Part shown: piece after piece, positions 17,196-25,915 of the stretch | How positions within the stretch are numbered: the stretch's first letter is position 1 | Layout of the letters: each line of letters opens with the position of its first letter | Source of the DNA: Gemmatimonadota bacterium | Lineage (GTDB): Bacteria; Gemmatimonadota; Gemmatimonadetes; Longimicrobiales; Gaopeijiaceae | DNA length: 64,000 bases | Direction: 5' to 3' | NCBI GenBank assembly: GCA_022560615.1 | Contig: JADFSR010000005.1 | Location: forward strand, 1-64,000 | Made by a program: the position numbers and the translations under genes | Notes under the pieces: generated by a model | Told to the model about the DNA's origin: nothing | The model's input: the letters and a program-made list of their open reading frames with translations, nothing else | Databases searched by the model: none

Positions 17196-17705
17196 TCACT
17201 CCTCTCGCAGAAGCTCTGCGGGTCCAAGTTGCAGCGCCTTGCGGGCCGGCGTCCAGGTCGCGGCCACCGCGGTGACGACCAGGATGGCGGCCACTGACAG
17301 GAGCGTGACCGGATCGTAGGCGGGGAGCCCGCGCGGCAGACCCCTCACGACGGATCCCACCAGCACGGCCGCTACAGGGCCGACGAGCGCCCCGACGATC
17401 CCGACCGCCTGCGCATCGGTGAGCGGCTCGGATTGGCCGAACTGGACGGAGCGGGATCGGCGCCGCGGCGGGTCCACAAGTCGTGCGACAGCAGCACCTC
17501 TCGATCCGCGGCGGCACCGTCGTCTGCGGGATACCGGCCGCGCGCCGTGCCGGTGCCGAACAGCTCGAAGTAGCGTGGGCCGACGATCTCGAACCACGCC
17601 ACGGCAGGCGGCGCATCGGCGGGTGCCCGATCGAGAACGTCGTCGTCGCAACCCCCACACCGAGCCCGAGCGAGATGCTCGTGACGATGGTACGGTCGCA
17701 TTCGA
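17196..17705 (-). pseudogene. decayed ADOP permease
   Basis: Three fragments in different minus-strand frames line up with an ADOP protein. They are a TM1-like segment SLGLGVGVATTTFSI near 17690-17650, a periplasmic fragment AWFEIVGPRYFELFGTGTARGR near 17605-17540, and an intact C-terminus from DAQAVGIVGALVGPVAA to RKALQLGPAELLREE ending at 17196. Most of the roughly 800-residue protein has been deleted and at least two frameshifts separate the pieces. It is convergent with the intact ADOP and may be an old paralogue. Confidence 0.75.
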
Positions 17706-17763
17706 GTGACGCGCGTGCACCGCCGCTGGTTTAGTGGACAGCCGGTTTATTGTATCCTCCCTC

Positions 17764-19788
17764 ATGAACGGCGAAATCCTTCATCGCCTACGCCGCGAGT
17801 TGCGCCGTTCCACCACGGCCGGACCGCTGGCCCTGGCCACCGCGGTCGGCCTGCTCACCGGGTTGGGCGCCATCGGGCTCCGGTGGATGATTTCCGCAGT
17901 GCAGTGGCTGTTCTTCGATCAGGGCGGCCGCCTTTCCGACGTCTTGGCTCCACTGCCGTGGTGGGTGCCGCTCGTGCTCGCGCCGGCCATCGGCATGGTC
18001 GTGGTGTCCTGGATCGTCCGTAGGTGGGCTCCGGAGGCGCAGGGGCATGGAATCCCGGAAGTCCAGTTCGCCGTGCGACAGCGCGGGGGACGCATCCGTC
18101 CTCGTGTGGCCATCGTCAAGGCGTTTGCGTCCGCGCTCTCCATCGGGTCGGGGGGGTCCGTGGGGCGTGAGGGCCCCATCGTCCAGATCGGTTCGTCCAT
18201 CGGCAGCACGGTGGGCCAAATCGCGGGGATGGGGGCCAGTGAGATTCGGATCCTGGTGGCGGCGGGCGCGGGCGCGGCGATTGGCAGCACGTTCAACGCG
18301 CCAATCGCTGGTGTGCTCTTCGCCATGGAGGTGATCCTGGATGGCTTCGCCTCGCGTTCCTTCGGATTGGTGGTGGTCTCGTCCGTGGCGGCCACCGCGG
18401 TGGTGCAGTCGGCTCTGGGTACGGAACCCTCTTTCAGCCTCGTCGAGCAATTCACTCTGGTGAGCAACTGGGAGTTCGGGCTGTACCTGGGTCTCGGCGT
18501 GATCACGGGCATCGTGGCCCTGGTCTATGTCTGGATGGTGTATCAGGCGGAGGAGCGGTTCGAACGGTGGTCGTTCCCGGCCTGGGCCAAGGCACTCCTG
18601 GGAGGGCTGGCCGTGGGAGTGATCGGGGCCTTCGGGAGCCCCCACATCTTCGGCGTCGGACATGAAGGCGTCGAGCTGGCGCTCGCCGGGGCTCTCGGTG
18701 TCGGAATGATGGCCGCGCTCGTAATCCTGAAGATGCTCGCTACCTCCATCACGCTCGGTGCCGGAGGTTCCGGCGGCGTGTTCGCCCCGGCTCTGTTCAT
18801 CGGGGCGATGACGGGGGGCGTCTTCGGCACCGTGGTCGGTGAGCTGTTCCCCACCGTGACGGCGTCCCCTGGAGCATATGCGCTGGTGGGTGCTGCCGCT
18901 CTGTTCGGCGCGGCGGCCCACGCGCCCATGACGGCGATCGTCATCCTCTTCGAGATGACCGATAACTACCGGATCGTCCTCCCACTCATGTTGGCCGTAG
19001 TGCTGGCGCAGCTCATCGCCTCCCGCCTCCGCCCGGACTCCATCTACTCCATCAAGCTGCGGAGGCTCGGCGGCTTCCGCCCGTCCGCCGGTGAGATGGG
19101 AACGCTCGACATTCTCATCGTGGCGGACGCGATGGGAGAGGAAATAGGGAGCGTGCGCGAGTCCATGGACCTCGACCAACTGGCGGAGCTGGCGCAAGCG
19201 GAGGGCACACGGAGTTGGGTGGTCCTGGACGAAGACGAGCGGCTGGTAGGCATGGTGGCGATGGCGGATCTGGAGCGGTCCATCGTAGCCGGCGCACACG
19301 AGCGAACCGTCGCCGAGGTCATGACCACGGCGGTGGAGACGACTTTTCCCGCCGAGACACTTCGCAAGGCATTCGAACGATTCAGTGCCCTCGGGGCCTA
19401 CCAGATGCCCGTCGTGGATCCGGAGGACCGGAGCCGCGTGGTAGGCGTGTTGAAGCGGTCGGAGATGATCTGGGCGTTCAAGGAACTGGCGGATGAGCAC
19501 CAGCGACTGCTGAAGCGCACGGATGCCCTACCGCTGGACGACGCGGGCGATTCGGTTCACGTGGAGCTCACCGTAACCGCAGCCCACACGGACATATGCT
19601 TCCACCGCATTCGTGAGATCAGCGTGCCCGACCAGGCTCTCGTCGCGCTCCTGCGGCGCGGCGAGCGGGTCGTGGTACCGAGGGGTTTCACACGGGTGGA
19701 GCCCGGAGATGTGCTGACGTTCATCACCACGCGCCGCGACCGGTCTCAGTTGGAAGCATGGATCGTCAGCACCCAGCGCGGGTCGTAG
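17764..19788 (+). CDS. ClC-family chloride transporter with CBS pair and RCK-C domain
   Basis: A 674-residue protein. Residues about 20-440 are the ClC membrane domain with GHGIPEV (GSGIP-like), GSGGSVGREGPIVQIG with the gating glutamate E136, and IAGVLFAMEVI with the internal proton-path glutamate. Both glutamates suggest a Cl-/H+ antiporter rather than a channel. A CBS pair spans about 450-590, and a TrkA-C (RCK-C) domain (VELTVTAAHTDICFHRIREI...GDVLTFITT) forms the end, so gating by nucleotides or ions is likely. ATG at 17764 is preferred; an in-frame GTG 30 bases upstream also lacks a ribosome site. Confidence 0.87.
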   Translation: MNGEILHRLRRELRRSTTAGPLALATAVGLLTGLGAIGLRWMISAVQWLFFDQGGRLSDVLAPLPWWVPLVLAPAIGMVVVSWIVRRWAPEAQGHGIPEVQFAVRQRGGRIRPRVAIVKAFASALSIGSGGSVGREGPIVQIGSSIGSTVGQIAGMGASEIRILVAAGAGAAIGSTFNAPIAGVLFAMEVILDGFASRSFGLVVVSSVAATAVVQSALGTEPSFSLVEQFTLVSNWEFGLYLGLGVITGIVALVYVWMVYQAEERFERWSFPAWAKALLGGLAVGVIGAFGSPHIFGVGHEGVELALAGALGVGMMAALVILKMLATSITLGAGGSGGVFAPALFIGAMTGGVFGTVVGELFPTVTASPGAYALVGAAALFGAAAHAPMTAIVILFEMTDNYRIVLPLMLAVVLAQLIASRLRPDSIYSIKLRRLGGFRPSAGEMGTLDILIVADAMGEEIGSVRESMDLDQLAELAQAEGTRSWVVLDEDERLVGMVAMADLERSIVAGAHERTVAEVMTTAVETTFPAETLRKAFERFSALGAYQMPVVDPEDRSRVVGVLKRSEMIWAFKELADEHQRLLKRTDALPLDDAGDSVHVELTVTAAHTDICFHRIREISVPDQALVALLRRGERVVVPRGFTRVEPGDVLTFITTRRDRSQLEAWIVSTQRGS

Positions 19789-19922
19789 CTCATTCGGCGT
19801 CGGCGCTCCACCTTGCGCGTACCGAGTCGCCCTCGAGAAGGAGATCCGCGCCGACTTCGCAGCCCTCGCGGCCTGAGTGGACGACAGTTGCGCTTCTCGC
19901 ATCGTGGAGGGCGTGGGTTGAG

Positions 19923-21089
19923 TCACACACCCCGCGCCAGCTCAATCACCCGCTGCACGTCCGCATCATCGTTATAAACCCCGATCGAAAAGCGCAGCAC
20001 GCCACTTCGAATCGATAGGCGGACACCGTGTTCCGTGAGGTGTCCGTACAGCTCGTTCATCGCCGGGTCGTCCGCCGTGTAGTGGCGGCCACCCCCGCTC
20101 TCGCCGACCGAGACGATGTGCGCGAGGTCCGCGCCTGGCTCTCCGCCCACGACCGGAAGTCCGAGCTCCAGGAGGCCGGACGCCAGCCTCTCGCCGAGCC
20201 GGCGCACGTGGTGCTCGATGTGCTCCATCCCGATCTCGGCAATCAACGCGAGCGCCGCCTGCGCGGCGGTCGCACCCAGGTAGTTGTAGTTCCCGAGGTC
20301 GAAGCGACGGGCCCCAGGCTGGTAGGTGAGTTCCCCTTCCGCGTACGCGGTCTCGTGCGCCCCTCCGAGGTAGATGCCGTACCGCGCGACATGGATCGGG
20401 ATGAGCTGCTCGGCCACCGCACGACGCACGTACAGGAAGCCGAATCCGTACAGCGCCAGCAGGCACTTCTGAGTCGCGACGGTGAGCGCATCGACTCCCA
20501 GAGCCCGCACGTCCGTCCGGAGCGCACCAATCGACTGGGCCGCGTCGACCAACGTGAGCGCACCCACGCCCCGAGCCCCCGCGACGAGAGCCTGAACATC
20601 CGTGATGAATCCCGGCGCGAAGGAGACGCTCGGGAAGGTGACCACCCGGGTTCGCTCGTCCATCGCCTCCACCATCGCGGCTACGGGCATGCGCCCACCT
20701 TCCGGCGGAATGGCGCGGACCTCGATGCCCCGCAGCCGCTCGAGGTTGTACCAGAGATAGATGTTGTTCGGGTGCTCGAGCTCGGGACACAGAACTACGT
20801 TGTCGCCCTCAAGCCACGGGAGACTCGCGGCGAAGAGGTTCAGGCCCTCGGAGACGTTTTTGGTGATGGCGACCTCGTCCGCGTCTGCGCCTATCAGCGC
20901 CGCCAGGGCCGCACGGGTCTCTTCGACCCTCACACGGAGAGCATCCTTGTCGCTGGTGCCGAGCACACAGGCGTCGAGGTACTCGGTGGCCGCCTGCCTC
21001 ACCGTCTCCGGCACCAGACCCCGGGCAGCCACGTCCAGGTAGACCTGATCGCGGGTCCCGGGGAAGAGCGCTCTCACCTCGTCATTCAC
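19923..21089 (-). CDS. class V PLP-dependent aminotransferase-family enzyme
   Basis: A 388-residue cysteine-desulfurase/isopenicillin-N-epimerase-like protein. The motif VDAAQSIG holds the PLP-contacting D182 and Q185, and TQKCLLALYGFGFLYV carries the Schiff-base lysine K208. EHPNNIYLWYNL is the conserved substrate-side loop. It is the last gene of a minus-strand operon, 15 bases behind a DAACS amino-acid symporter, which suggests catabolism of an imported amino acid. Fe-S partner genes are absent. Confidence 0.82.
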   Translation of the reverse strand: MNDEVRALFPGTRDQVYLDVAARGLVPETVRQAATEYLDACVLGTSDKDALRVRVEETRAALAALIGADADEVAITKNVSEGLNLFAASLPWLEGDNVVLCPELEHPNNIYLWYNLERLRGIEVRAIPPEGGRMPVAAMVEAMDERTRVVTFPSVSFAPGFITDVQALVAGARGVGALTLVDAAQSIGALRTDVRALGVDALTVATQKCLLALYGFGFLYVRRAVAEQLIPIHVARYGIYLGGAHETAYAEGELTYQPGARRFDLGNYNYLGATAAQAALALIAEIGMEHIEHHVRRLGERLASGLLELGLPVVGGEPGADLAHIVSVGESGGGRHYTADDPAMNELYGHLTEHGVRLSIRSGVLRFSIGVYNDDADVQRVIELARGV

Positions 21090-21104
21090 GTGGCCTCCAT
21101 TGCC

Positions 21105-22340
21105 TCACTCCTGTGCCGCACGCCTGGCCTCGGAATGTGCCAGGAGCGATGTGCCCACCACGTCACCCATCACGTTGATCGTCGTGTTCCCCATATCGAC
21201 GAGCCTATAGATACCGCCGACGATGGCCGCGACCTCGATGGGGAGGTTGAAGGCCTGTACGTAGATCAGCGCGATCACGAATCCGCCGCCCGGGATCCCA
21301 CCGGATCCCTCGGAGAGGAGGAGCCCGACGAAGAGAAGGGTCAGGAACGACGCGGCACCGAAGTCGACGCCCGCGGCCTGAGCCGTGAAGAGGAGCACCG
21401 CCCCGAGCATGACAGACGTGCCGTCCTTGTTCAGTTGAGCCCCGAGCGGAAGCGTGAAGGAGTAGAGCGACCTGGGGAGCCGAATCTTCTCGGCGATCTC
21501 GAGAGCGACGGAGAGGGAAGCCAGACTCGACGTGGTCGCGACCGTCGTCGCCCACAGCGGGCCGGTGTCGCGGAGGAACCGACCCGGCCTCCGGTCCGTG
21601 AACGTGCGGAGCAGGAACATGTAGCCCACGAAAATGATGAGCTGGGCGGCGTACACCCCAAGGAGGAACTTCGTCATCGGGCCGATCACCGACGCGCCGT
21701 ACCGTCCGACGGTCACCGCCATCAGAGCCGCGATACCGAGGGGCGCGACGATGAGGATCAGATCGACCAGCCGCCGAAAGAGCGCGGCCAAATCCGAGTA
21801 GGCAGCGCCTAAGCGATCGCGTGCGGTCCCGGTCAGCATGAGCGTCGCGATGCCCAGAAGCACTGCCACGACCACGAGCTGCACGACGTTTCCTTCCGCG
21901 AAGGCCCGGAAGACGTTGGTCGGAACCATCCCCAGGAGCACGTCGCCGATCGAGGGCACGGCGCCGACCGTCCCCTCCACCTGCTCAGTGAGCTGCATGC
22001 CCACGCCCGGCCGGAGCAGAGCTGCCGCCGCAAAACCGAGCGAGAGCGCCACGAGGTCCGTCACCACGTAGTAGCTCATGATCTTCGTCGCGAGTCGCCC
22101 GAACGTGCGTACGTCCGACAGCGCGGTGAGCCCCGCGAGCAAGTTGAAGAACACGAGCGGAATCGCGGCGAGCACGAGCAGCCGGATGAAGAGGTCGCCG
22201 ATGGGCTGGACCACTGTGACGCGCTCGCCGAGAGCCGCGCCCAACACCGATCCGAGCACCATCCCGATGAAGATCCGCGTCCCCAGGCCCATGCCGGAGC
22301 GGCGTTCCGAGGACGGGCCGGGTATCGAGTCCTCGGTCAT
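21105..22340 (-). CDS. DAACS-family (GltP-like) sodium:amino-acid symporter
   Basis: A 411-residue inner-membrane transporter. Hairpin and TM7/TM8 hallmarks are present: LGAQLNKDGTSVM (for the NMDGT motif), EGSGGIPGGGF, and LVDMGNTTINVMGD. In GltPh terms, D394 and N401 are retained but the arginine R397 that binds the acidic side chain is Asn, and D390 is Tyr. In mammalian relatives loss of this Arg accompanies neutral amino-acid transport, so a neutral or polar substrate is inferred here. It starts 19 bases after the S41-like gene. Confidence 0.88.
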   Translation of the reverse strand: MTEDSIPGPSSERRSGMGLGTRIFIGMVLGSVLGAALGERVTVVQPIGDLFIRLLVLAAIPLVFFNLLAGLTALSDVRTFGRLATKIMSYYVVTDLVALSLGFAAAALLRPGVGMQLTEQVEGTVGAVPSIGDVLLGMVPTNVFRAFAEGNVVQLVVVAVLLGIATLMLTGTARDRLGAAYSDLAALFRRLVDLILIVAPLGIAALMAVTVGRYGASVIGPMTKFLLGVYAAQLIIFVGYMFLLRTFTDRRPGRFLRDTGPLWATTVATTSSLASLSVALEIAEKIRLPRSLYSFTLPLGAQLNKDGTSVMLGAVLLFTAQAAGVDFGAASFLTLLFVGLLLSEGSGGIPGGGFVIALIYVQAFNLPIEVAAIVGGIYRLVDMGNTTINVMGDVVGTSLLAHSEARRAAQE

Positions 22341-22359
22341 CGACTCGGCTTCGAACGCA

Positions 22360-23979
22360 CTAGCGGCCCGCCGTCTCCATGCTTGCCGCTCCCATGCGTG
22401 CGCGCACGCGCTCGAGCAGGATCGGGTAGTATGTCTTCACGTTCTTCGCGGTGAGCGGGACCCATTCGTCCAGGGCGGCAGGGTTGCCCTCCTGCACTTC
22501 GCCGTTCGGACGGATGGTGTGCCCGATGGAGTACATGAAGCCGACCACGGGCTGGTCGGTGCCCGGGAACGTGAGGATTTCCTCCCACTCCCAAGTGTTC
22601 GAGTAGCCGCCCGGTGGCATGCCGACGACCGGCCCGAGACCGTTGTCGACGACGATTGAAACGAACTGGTCGAGGTGCGATCCACCGTTCGGCCCAGAGA
22701 TGACTCCGAACGGACCGCGGAAGTGGACCGGAGCGGGCTCGAGCACACCATCCGAGTCCTTCGGGGCATGGGCGAGCTTGAAAGGCACGTCGTTCGAATA
22801 CTCGTCGCCGCGCGCAAGCGCCGGCAAGACGTCCTGTTCGAGCCATTCCATGAGCCAGGTGCCGTCGTCCATCGTCTCGGGCACGCCACCGTCGTTGAGA
22901 TTCCGGGTGGCGAAGTCCGCGCGCTTGTCTTCCACGAAGGGCTCGATCACGTCGCTCAGGCGGAGGTTGCCGAACGTAGTCTTGAAGGGACGGCTTTGCA
23001 GACGCTGGATCGCGTACGCGCCGCGCGACCCCCCTCCGCTCCGGGTTACGTCGACGATCATGGCGTGGTCCAGCAGACCGTCCCGTTCGGCGAGCTCGAT
23101 CAACGCATCAACGTCGGCAACCATAGTCTCACGGAAGCCGCGCCAGACGAGAACGACGAAGCGGGAGCCGTCGTCGGGAAGCAGCAGATCGTACGTAGGC
23201 GTCCTTCGTTCCAGCGATAGGCCAGGGTATCGGGGATCTCCAGACCCGGTCCAGGTGAGGTCGCCAGCAGAGGCAAAGGGGAGCGTGAAGCTCGACTCGC
23301 TGCCGTCCGCGGACTCGACTGTCAGCCGAAGGGCATCCTCCCTGAGCTCAGGCGGAAACGCAGCGGTCGCCTGGGTCATCGCCTCGGCGAGTTTCCAGCG
23401 AAGGCCGATCTTCGTCGAATGACGCATGAACGGAGTCGCGACCTCGTGCCACTCCCCCACCGGCCGTCCGTTGACGGACACTACGCGGTCTCCGACCTCC
23501 GGTAGCTCGGGCCACCGCGCGTCCTCTGCGATGTCGCCCACGAAGTAGCCCGCGCCCTCCGAGTAGTCCGGGAAGACGCGCACGGGTGCTTGCGGTGTCG
23601 GGGTGGCCTCCCCGTCCCAGACATCCAAGCCGGCGTCGTCGTCCGGCCGCAGCCCCCCAGGGAGTAGGTAGAGGTCCAAGTGACGGTCGCGGCGGGCATG
23701 GCTGACCCGCGCGAGCGCATAGTAGAGCTCACTCTCGGTGTCCGCCGATACGACGGTCGCGCGGAGCGCGGCCATATCGTCCAGAGGAGCGAAGCCGAGC
23801 TGCTCGTTCTTGATGGCCGAAAACGACTCCCGGCGCTCGGTTCGTGCGAGAATCGTGTCGAAGAGTGCGGCTCTGAGTTGGGGCGTGCCGACGGCGTCAG
23901 GCTGGCGCTCAACGCACGCGGTCAGGGCCAGTGCCACGACGACCGTGGTGGCCAGCGACACGAGATTCGACTTGATCAT
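22360..23979 (-). CDS. S41-like (tail-specific) peptidase family lipoprotein
   Basis: A 539-residue protein with a lipoprotein signal (ALALTAC). A PDZ-like segment (PEVGDRVVSVNGRPVGEW) precedes an S41-type core: FVVLVWRGF, the strand IVDVTRSGGGSRG, and GVISGPNGGSHLDQFVSIV, where the Ser could be the nucleophile of the usual S-S-A-E block. The catalytic Lys is not identified by eye, so activity is uncertain. It heads a minus-strand operon with an amino-acid symporter and PLP enzyme, suggesting peptide hydrolysis feeding uptake. Confidence 0.65.
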   Translation of the reverse strand: MIKSNLVSLATTVVVALALTACVERQPDAVGTPQLRAALFDTILARTERRESFSAIKNEQLGFAPLDDMAALRATVVSADTESELYYALARVSHARRDRHLDLYLLPGGLRPDDDAGLDVWDGEATPTPQAPVRVFPDYSEGAGYFVGDIAEDARWPELPEVGDRVVSVNGRPVGEWHEVATPFMRHSTKIGLRWKLAEAMTQATAAFPPELREDALRLTVESADGSESSFTLPFASAGDLTWTGSGDPRYPGLSLERRTPTYDLLLPDDGSRFVVLVWRGFRETMVADVDALIELAERDGLLDHAMIVDVTRSGGGSRGAYAIQRLQSRPFKTTFGNLRLSDVIEPFVEDKRADFATRNLNDGGVPETMDDGTWLMEWLEQDVLPALARGDEYSNDVPFKLAHAPKDSDGVLEPAPVHFRGPFGVISGPNGGSHLDQFVSIVVDNGLGPVVGMPPGGYSNTWEWEEILTFPGTDQPVVGFMYSIGHTIRPNGEVQEGNPAALDEWVPLTAKNVKTYYPILLERVRARMGAASMETAGR

Positions 23980-23999
23980 GAGTGCTGCCTACCGCAGCG

Positions 24000-24436
24000 C
24001 CACCCTATCGGAAGTTGAACTCCAGGAATTCCTTCGCTCGGATCCGAGTGCTCTATGTAGAATCCGAATCCATGGTCTCCCCACACTGGCCGTCGGCGCC
24101 CGGCCTGTGCCACCCTACAGGCTAGGCAACTTGTCGCCGGGATTGGGCCGGCAGCTCGGAACGCCAAATCGGGAACGGGAATAAGATATCCGGCTCGAGC
24201 TGGCTCCACTATGACGCGGCGTGTGTCCGGGGATGACGACGCCGGTCCGATGCGCCGGTTCGGTTCAGGACGCCGCAGCCCAGGCCGATAAGGGCCGGAA
24301 AGCCAGTCGCGGCTGGTGTTCGACGCAGGAGTGTATCCCGTCGCCCGACATGCGGCGGAGGCGGCGCGGACGGTAGCCGCGCCTTGATGGCGCGCCTCCG
24401 GCACTCCAAATTGCGCGCTCACGCTGGAGGTGTCGC
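24000..24436. other. divergent intergenic region, no gene seen
   Basis: This 437-base gap separates the minus-strand peptidase operon from the plus-strand amidohydrolase operon and should hold both promoters. A 12-bp perfect palindrome CTCGGATCCGAG lies at 24037-24048, just upstream of the minus-strand start. GGAGG at 24426-24430 serves the 24437 gene. No coding fragment could be recognised. Confidence 0.5.
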
Positions 24437-25915
24437 ATGTCGATCCGTTTCCGCTACGCGTTGACGTTCGCCGTCGCGCTGTCATCCCTTCTCCCCCTCC
24501 GCACGGGGGCCCAGGAGGGCGGGCCGTACGACGTGGTCATCCTGGGCGGCAGGGTCGTCGATCCCGAGACCGGATTCGACGCCGTAGCGAACGTAGGCAT
24601 CCGCGACGACCGCGTCGTGGCTGTGGGCACCCAGTCGATGTTGGGCAACCGGATCATAGACGCGACAAACCTAGTCGTTGCCCCGGGCTTTATCGATCCG
24701 CTCACATCTGTGGGTGCGGCAACCATGCCGAGCGCGCGCTACAAGGTGACCGACGGCGTCACCACGGTGCTCGCGCTCCACGGAGGGCCAGTCGACGTGG
24801 CGGCGCTCTATGACGAGATGGCGCAGCGCGGCGCGCTGCTGAACTACGGCACCAACGTCGGGCACGGGGCGCTCCGACGGGCGGTCGGCCTCTCGTCCGG
24901 AGACGAGGAAGGGCGCGCGATCTCCGCGAGCCCGGAGCAGGTCGAGCAGATCGTCGAGCTCGCCCGCCGGGGGATCATGGACGGCGCGCTGGGGATCGGC
25001 TTCGGACTGCAGTACGTGCCGAGCACCTCCGAAGAGGAGGTCTTCCGCCTCTTCGAGCTCGCAGCCCGGTACGGCGTGCCGTCGCACCTGCATATCCGCT
25101 ACCTGGGAGCGCAGCGGCCGGTCAACAGCGTCAAAGCGATCCACGAGGTCATCGCGACCGCCGCGGCGACCGGCGCATCGGCCCACGTCGTGCACGTCAA
25201 CTCGACGTCGCCCAAGGATATCGACCTGGTGCTCGACCTTCTGGAGGGCGCAGCGGCGAACGGCGTCGACATCTCGGCGGACGCCTATCCGTGGGAGGCG
25301 GGCTCTACCGGACTCGAGTCGTCGGTCTTCGACGAGGGCTTCCGCGAGCGGATGTCGATCGACTACTCGGACATCGAGCTGGTGAGTACCGGTGAGCGCC
25401 TCACCGAGGAGACGTTCCACCGATACCGAGGGGACGAGAACCGTGACGGCGTGATCCTGCACTTCATCCCCGCCGAGACGCTGAGGAAGGCGCTGACGAG
25501 TCCGATCGTCATGGTGGGGAGCGACGGAAGCATCAACGCCCAAGGGCGGGGGCACCCTCGGGGTGCGGGCACGTACGCGCGCTTCATCCGTCAGTACGTC
25601 AGGGAGTGGGGTGACCTCACGCTCCTCGAGGCGATGACCAAGACGAGCTACCTGGCCGCGCTGCATCTGGAGCAGGCTTCCCCGGCGATGCGGCGCAAGG
25701 GACGGCTCAACCCGGGCGCCGACGCGGACATCGTGGTCTTCGACCTGGAGCGCATCAGCGAGCGTGCGACTTACGTGGAGCCGGCGCAGACGTCCGTGGG
25801 CGTTTCGTACGTCCTGGTGAACGGCGTCGTCGTCGTAGACAACGGGGAGCTCGTGGAGGGCGTGCTCCCGGGTCGTGCGATCCGGGGAGCGCCCGGGAGC
25901 CCGGGGGGGCTGTGA
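24437..25915 (+). CDS. exported amidohydrolase (N-acyl-D-amino-acid deacylase-like), HxH motif lost
   Basis: A 492-residue protein with a signal peptide (ending RTGAQE). The small beta domain YDVVILGGRVVDPETG and the later YKVTDGVTTV place it in the D-aminoacylase/D-hydantoinase superfamily. The usual PGFID-x-H-x-H is PGFIDPLTS, so the first metal-ligand pair is absent. Later ligands appear present (SHLHIRYLG, HVVHVNS, MVGSDGS). It could be a one-metal enzyme or inactive. It overlaps the next, intact family member by one base (TGATG). Confidence 0.8.
   Translation: MSIRFRYALTFAVALSSLLPLRTGAQEGGPYDVVILGGRVVDPETGFDAVANVGIRDDRVVAVGTQSMLGNRIIDATNLVVAPGFIDPLTSVGAATMPSARYKVTDGVTTVLALHGGPVDVAALYDEMAQRGALLNYGTNVGHGALRRAVGLSSGDEEGRAISASPEQVEQIVELARRGIMDGALGIGFGLQYVPSTSEEEVFRLFELAARYGVPSHLHIRYLGAQRPVNSVKAIHEVIATAAATGASAHVVHVNSTSPKDIDLVLDLLEGAAANGVDISADAYPWEAGSTGLESSVFDEGFRERMSIDYSDIELVSTGERLTEETFHRYRGDENRDGVILHFIPAETLRKALTSPIVMVGSDGSINAQGRGHPRGAGTYARFIRQYVREWGDLTLLEAMTKTSYLAALHLEQASPAMRRKGRLNPGADADIVVFDLERISERATYVEPAQTSVGVSYVLVNGVVVVDNGELVEGVLPGRAIRGAPGSPGGL

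Noticed and set aside
17788-19500. 570-codon minus-strand frame
   Set aside because: Antisense to the ClC gene; His/Arg/Asp-rich shadow.
20028-21812. 594-codon plus-strand frame
   Set aside because: Antisense to the minus-strand class V enzyme and DAACS genes; highly charged composition, no domain.
24037-24048. Palindrome CTCGGATCCGAG as an operator
   Set aside because: A single 12-bp palindrome in GC-rich DNA without a linked regulator gene is too weak to call.
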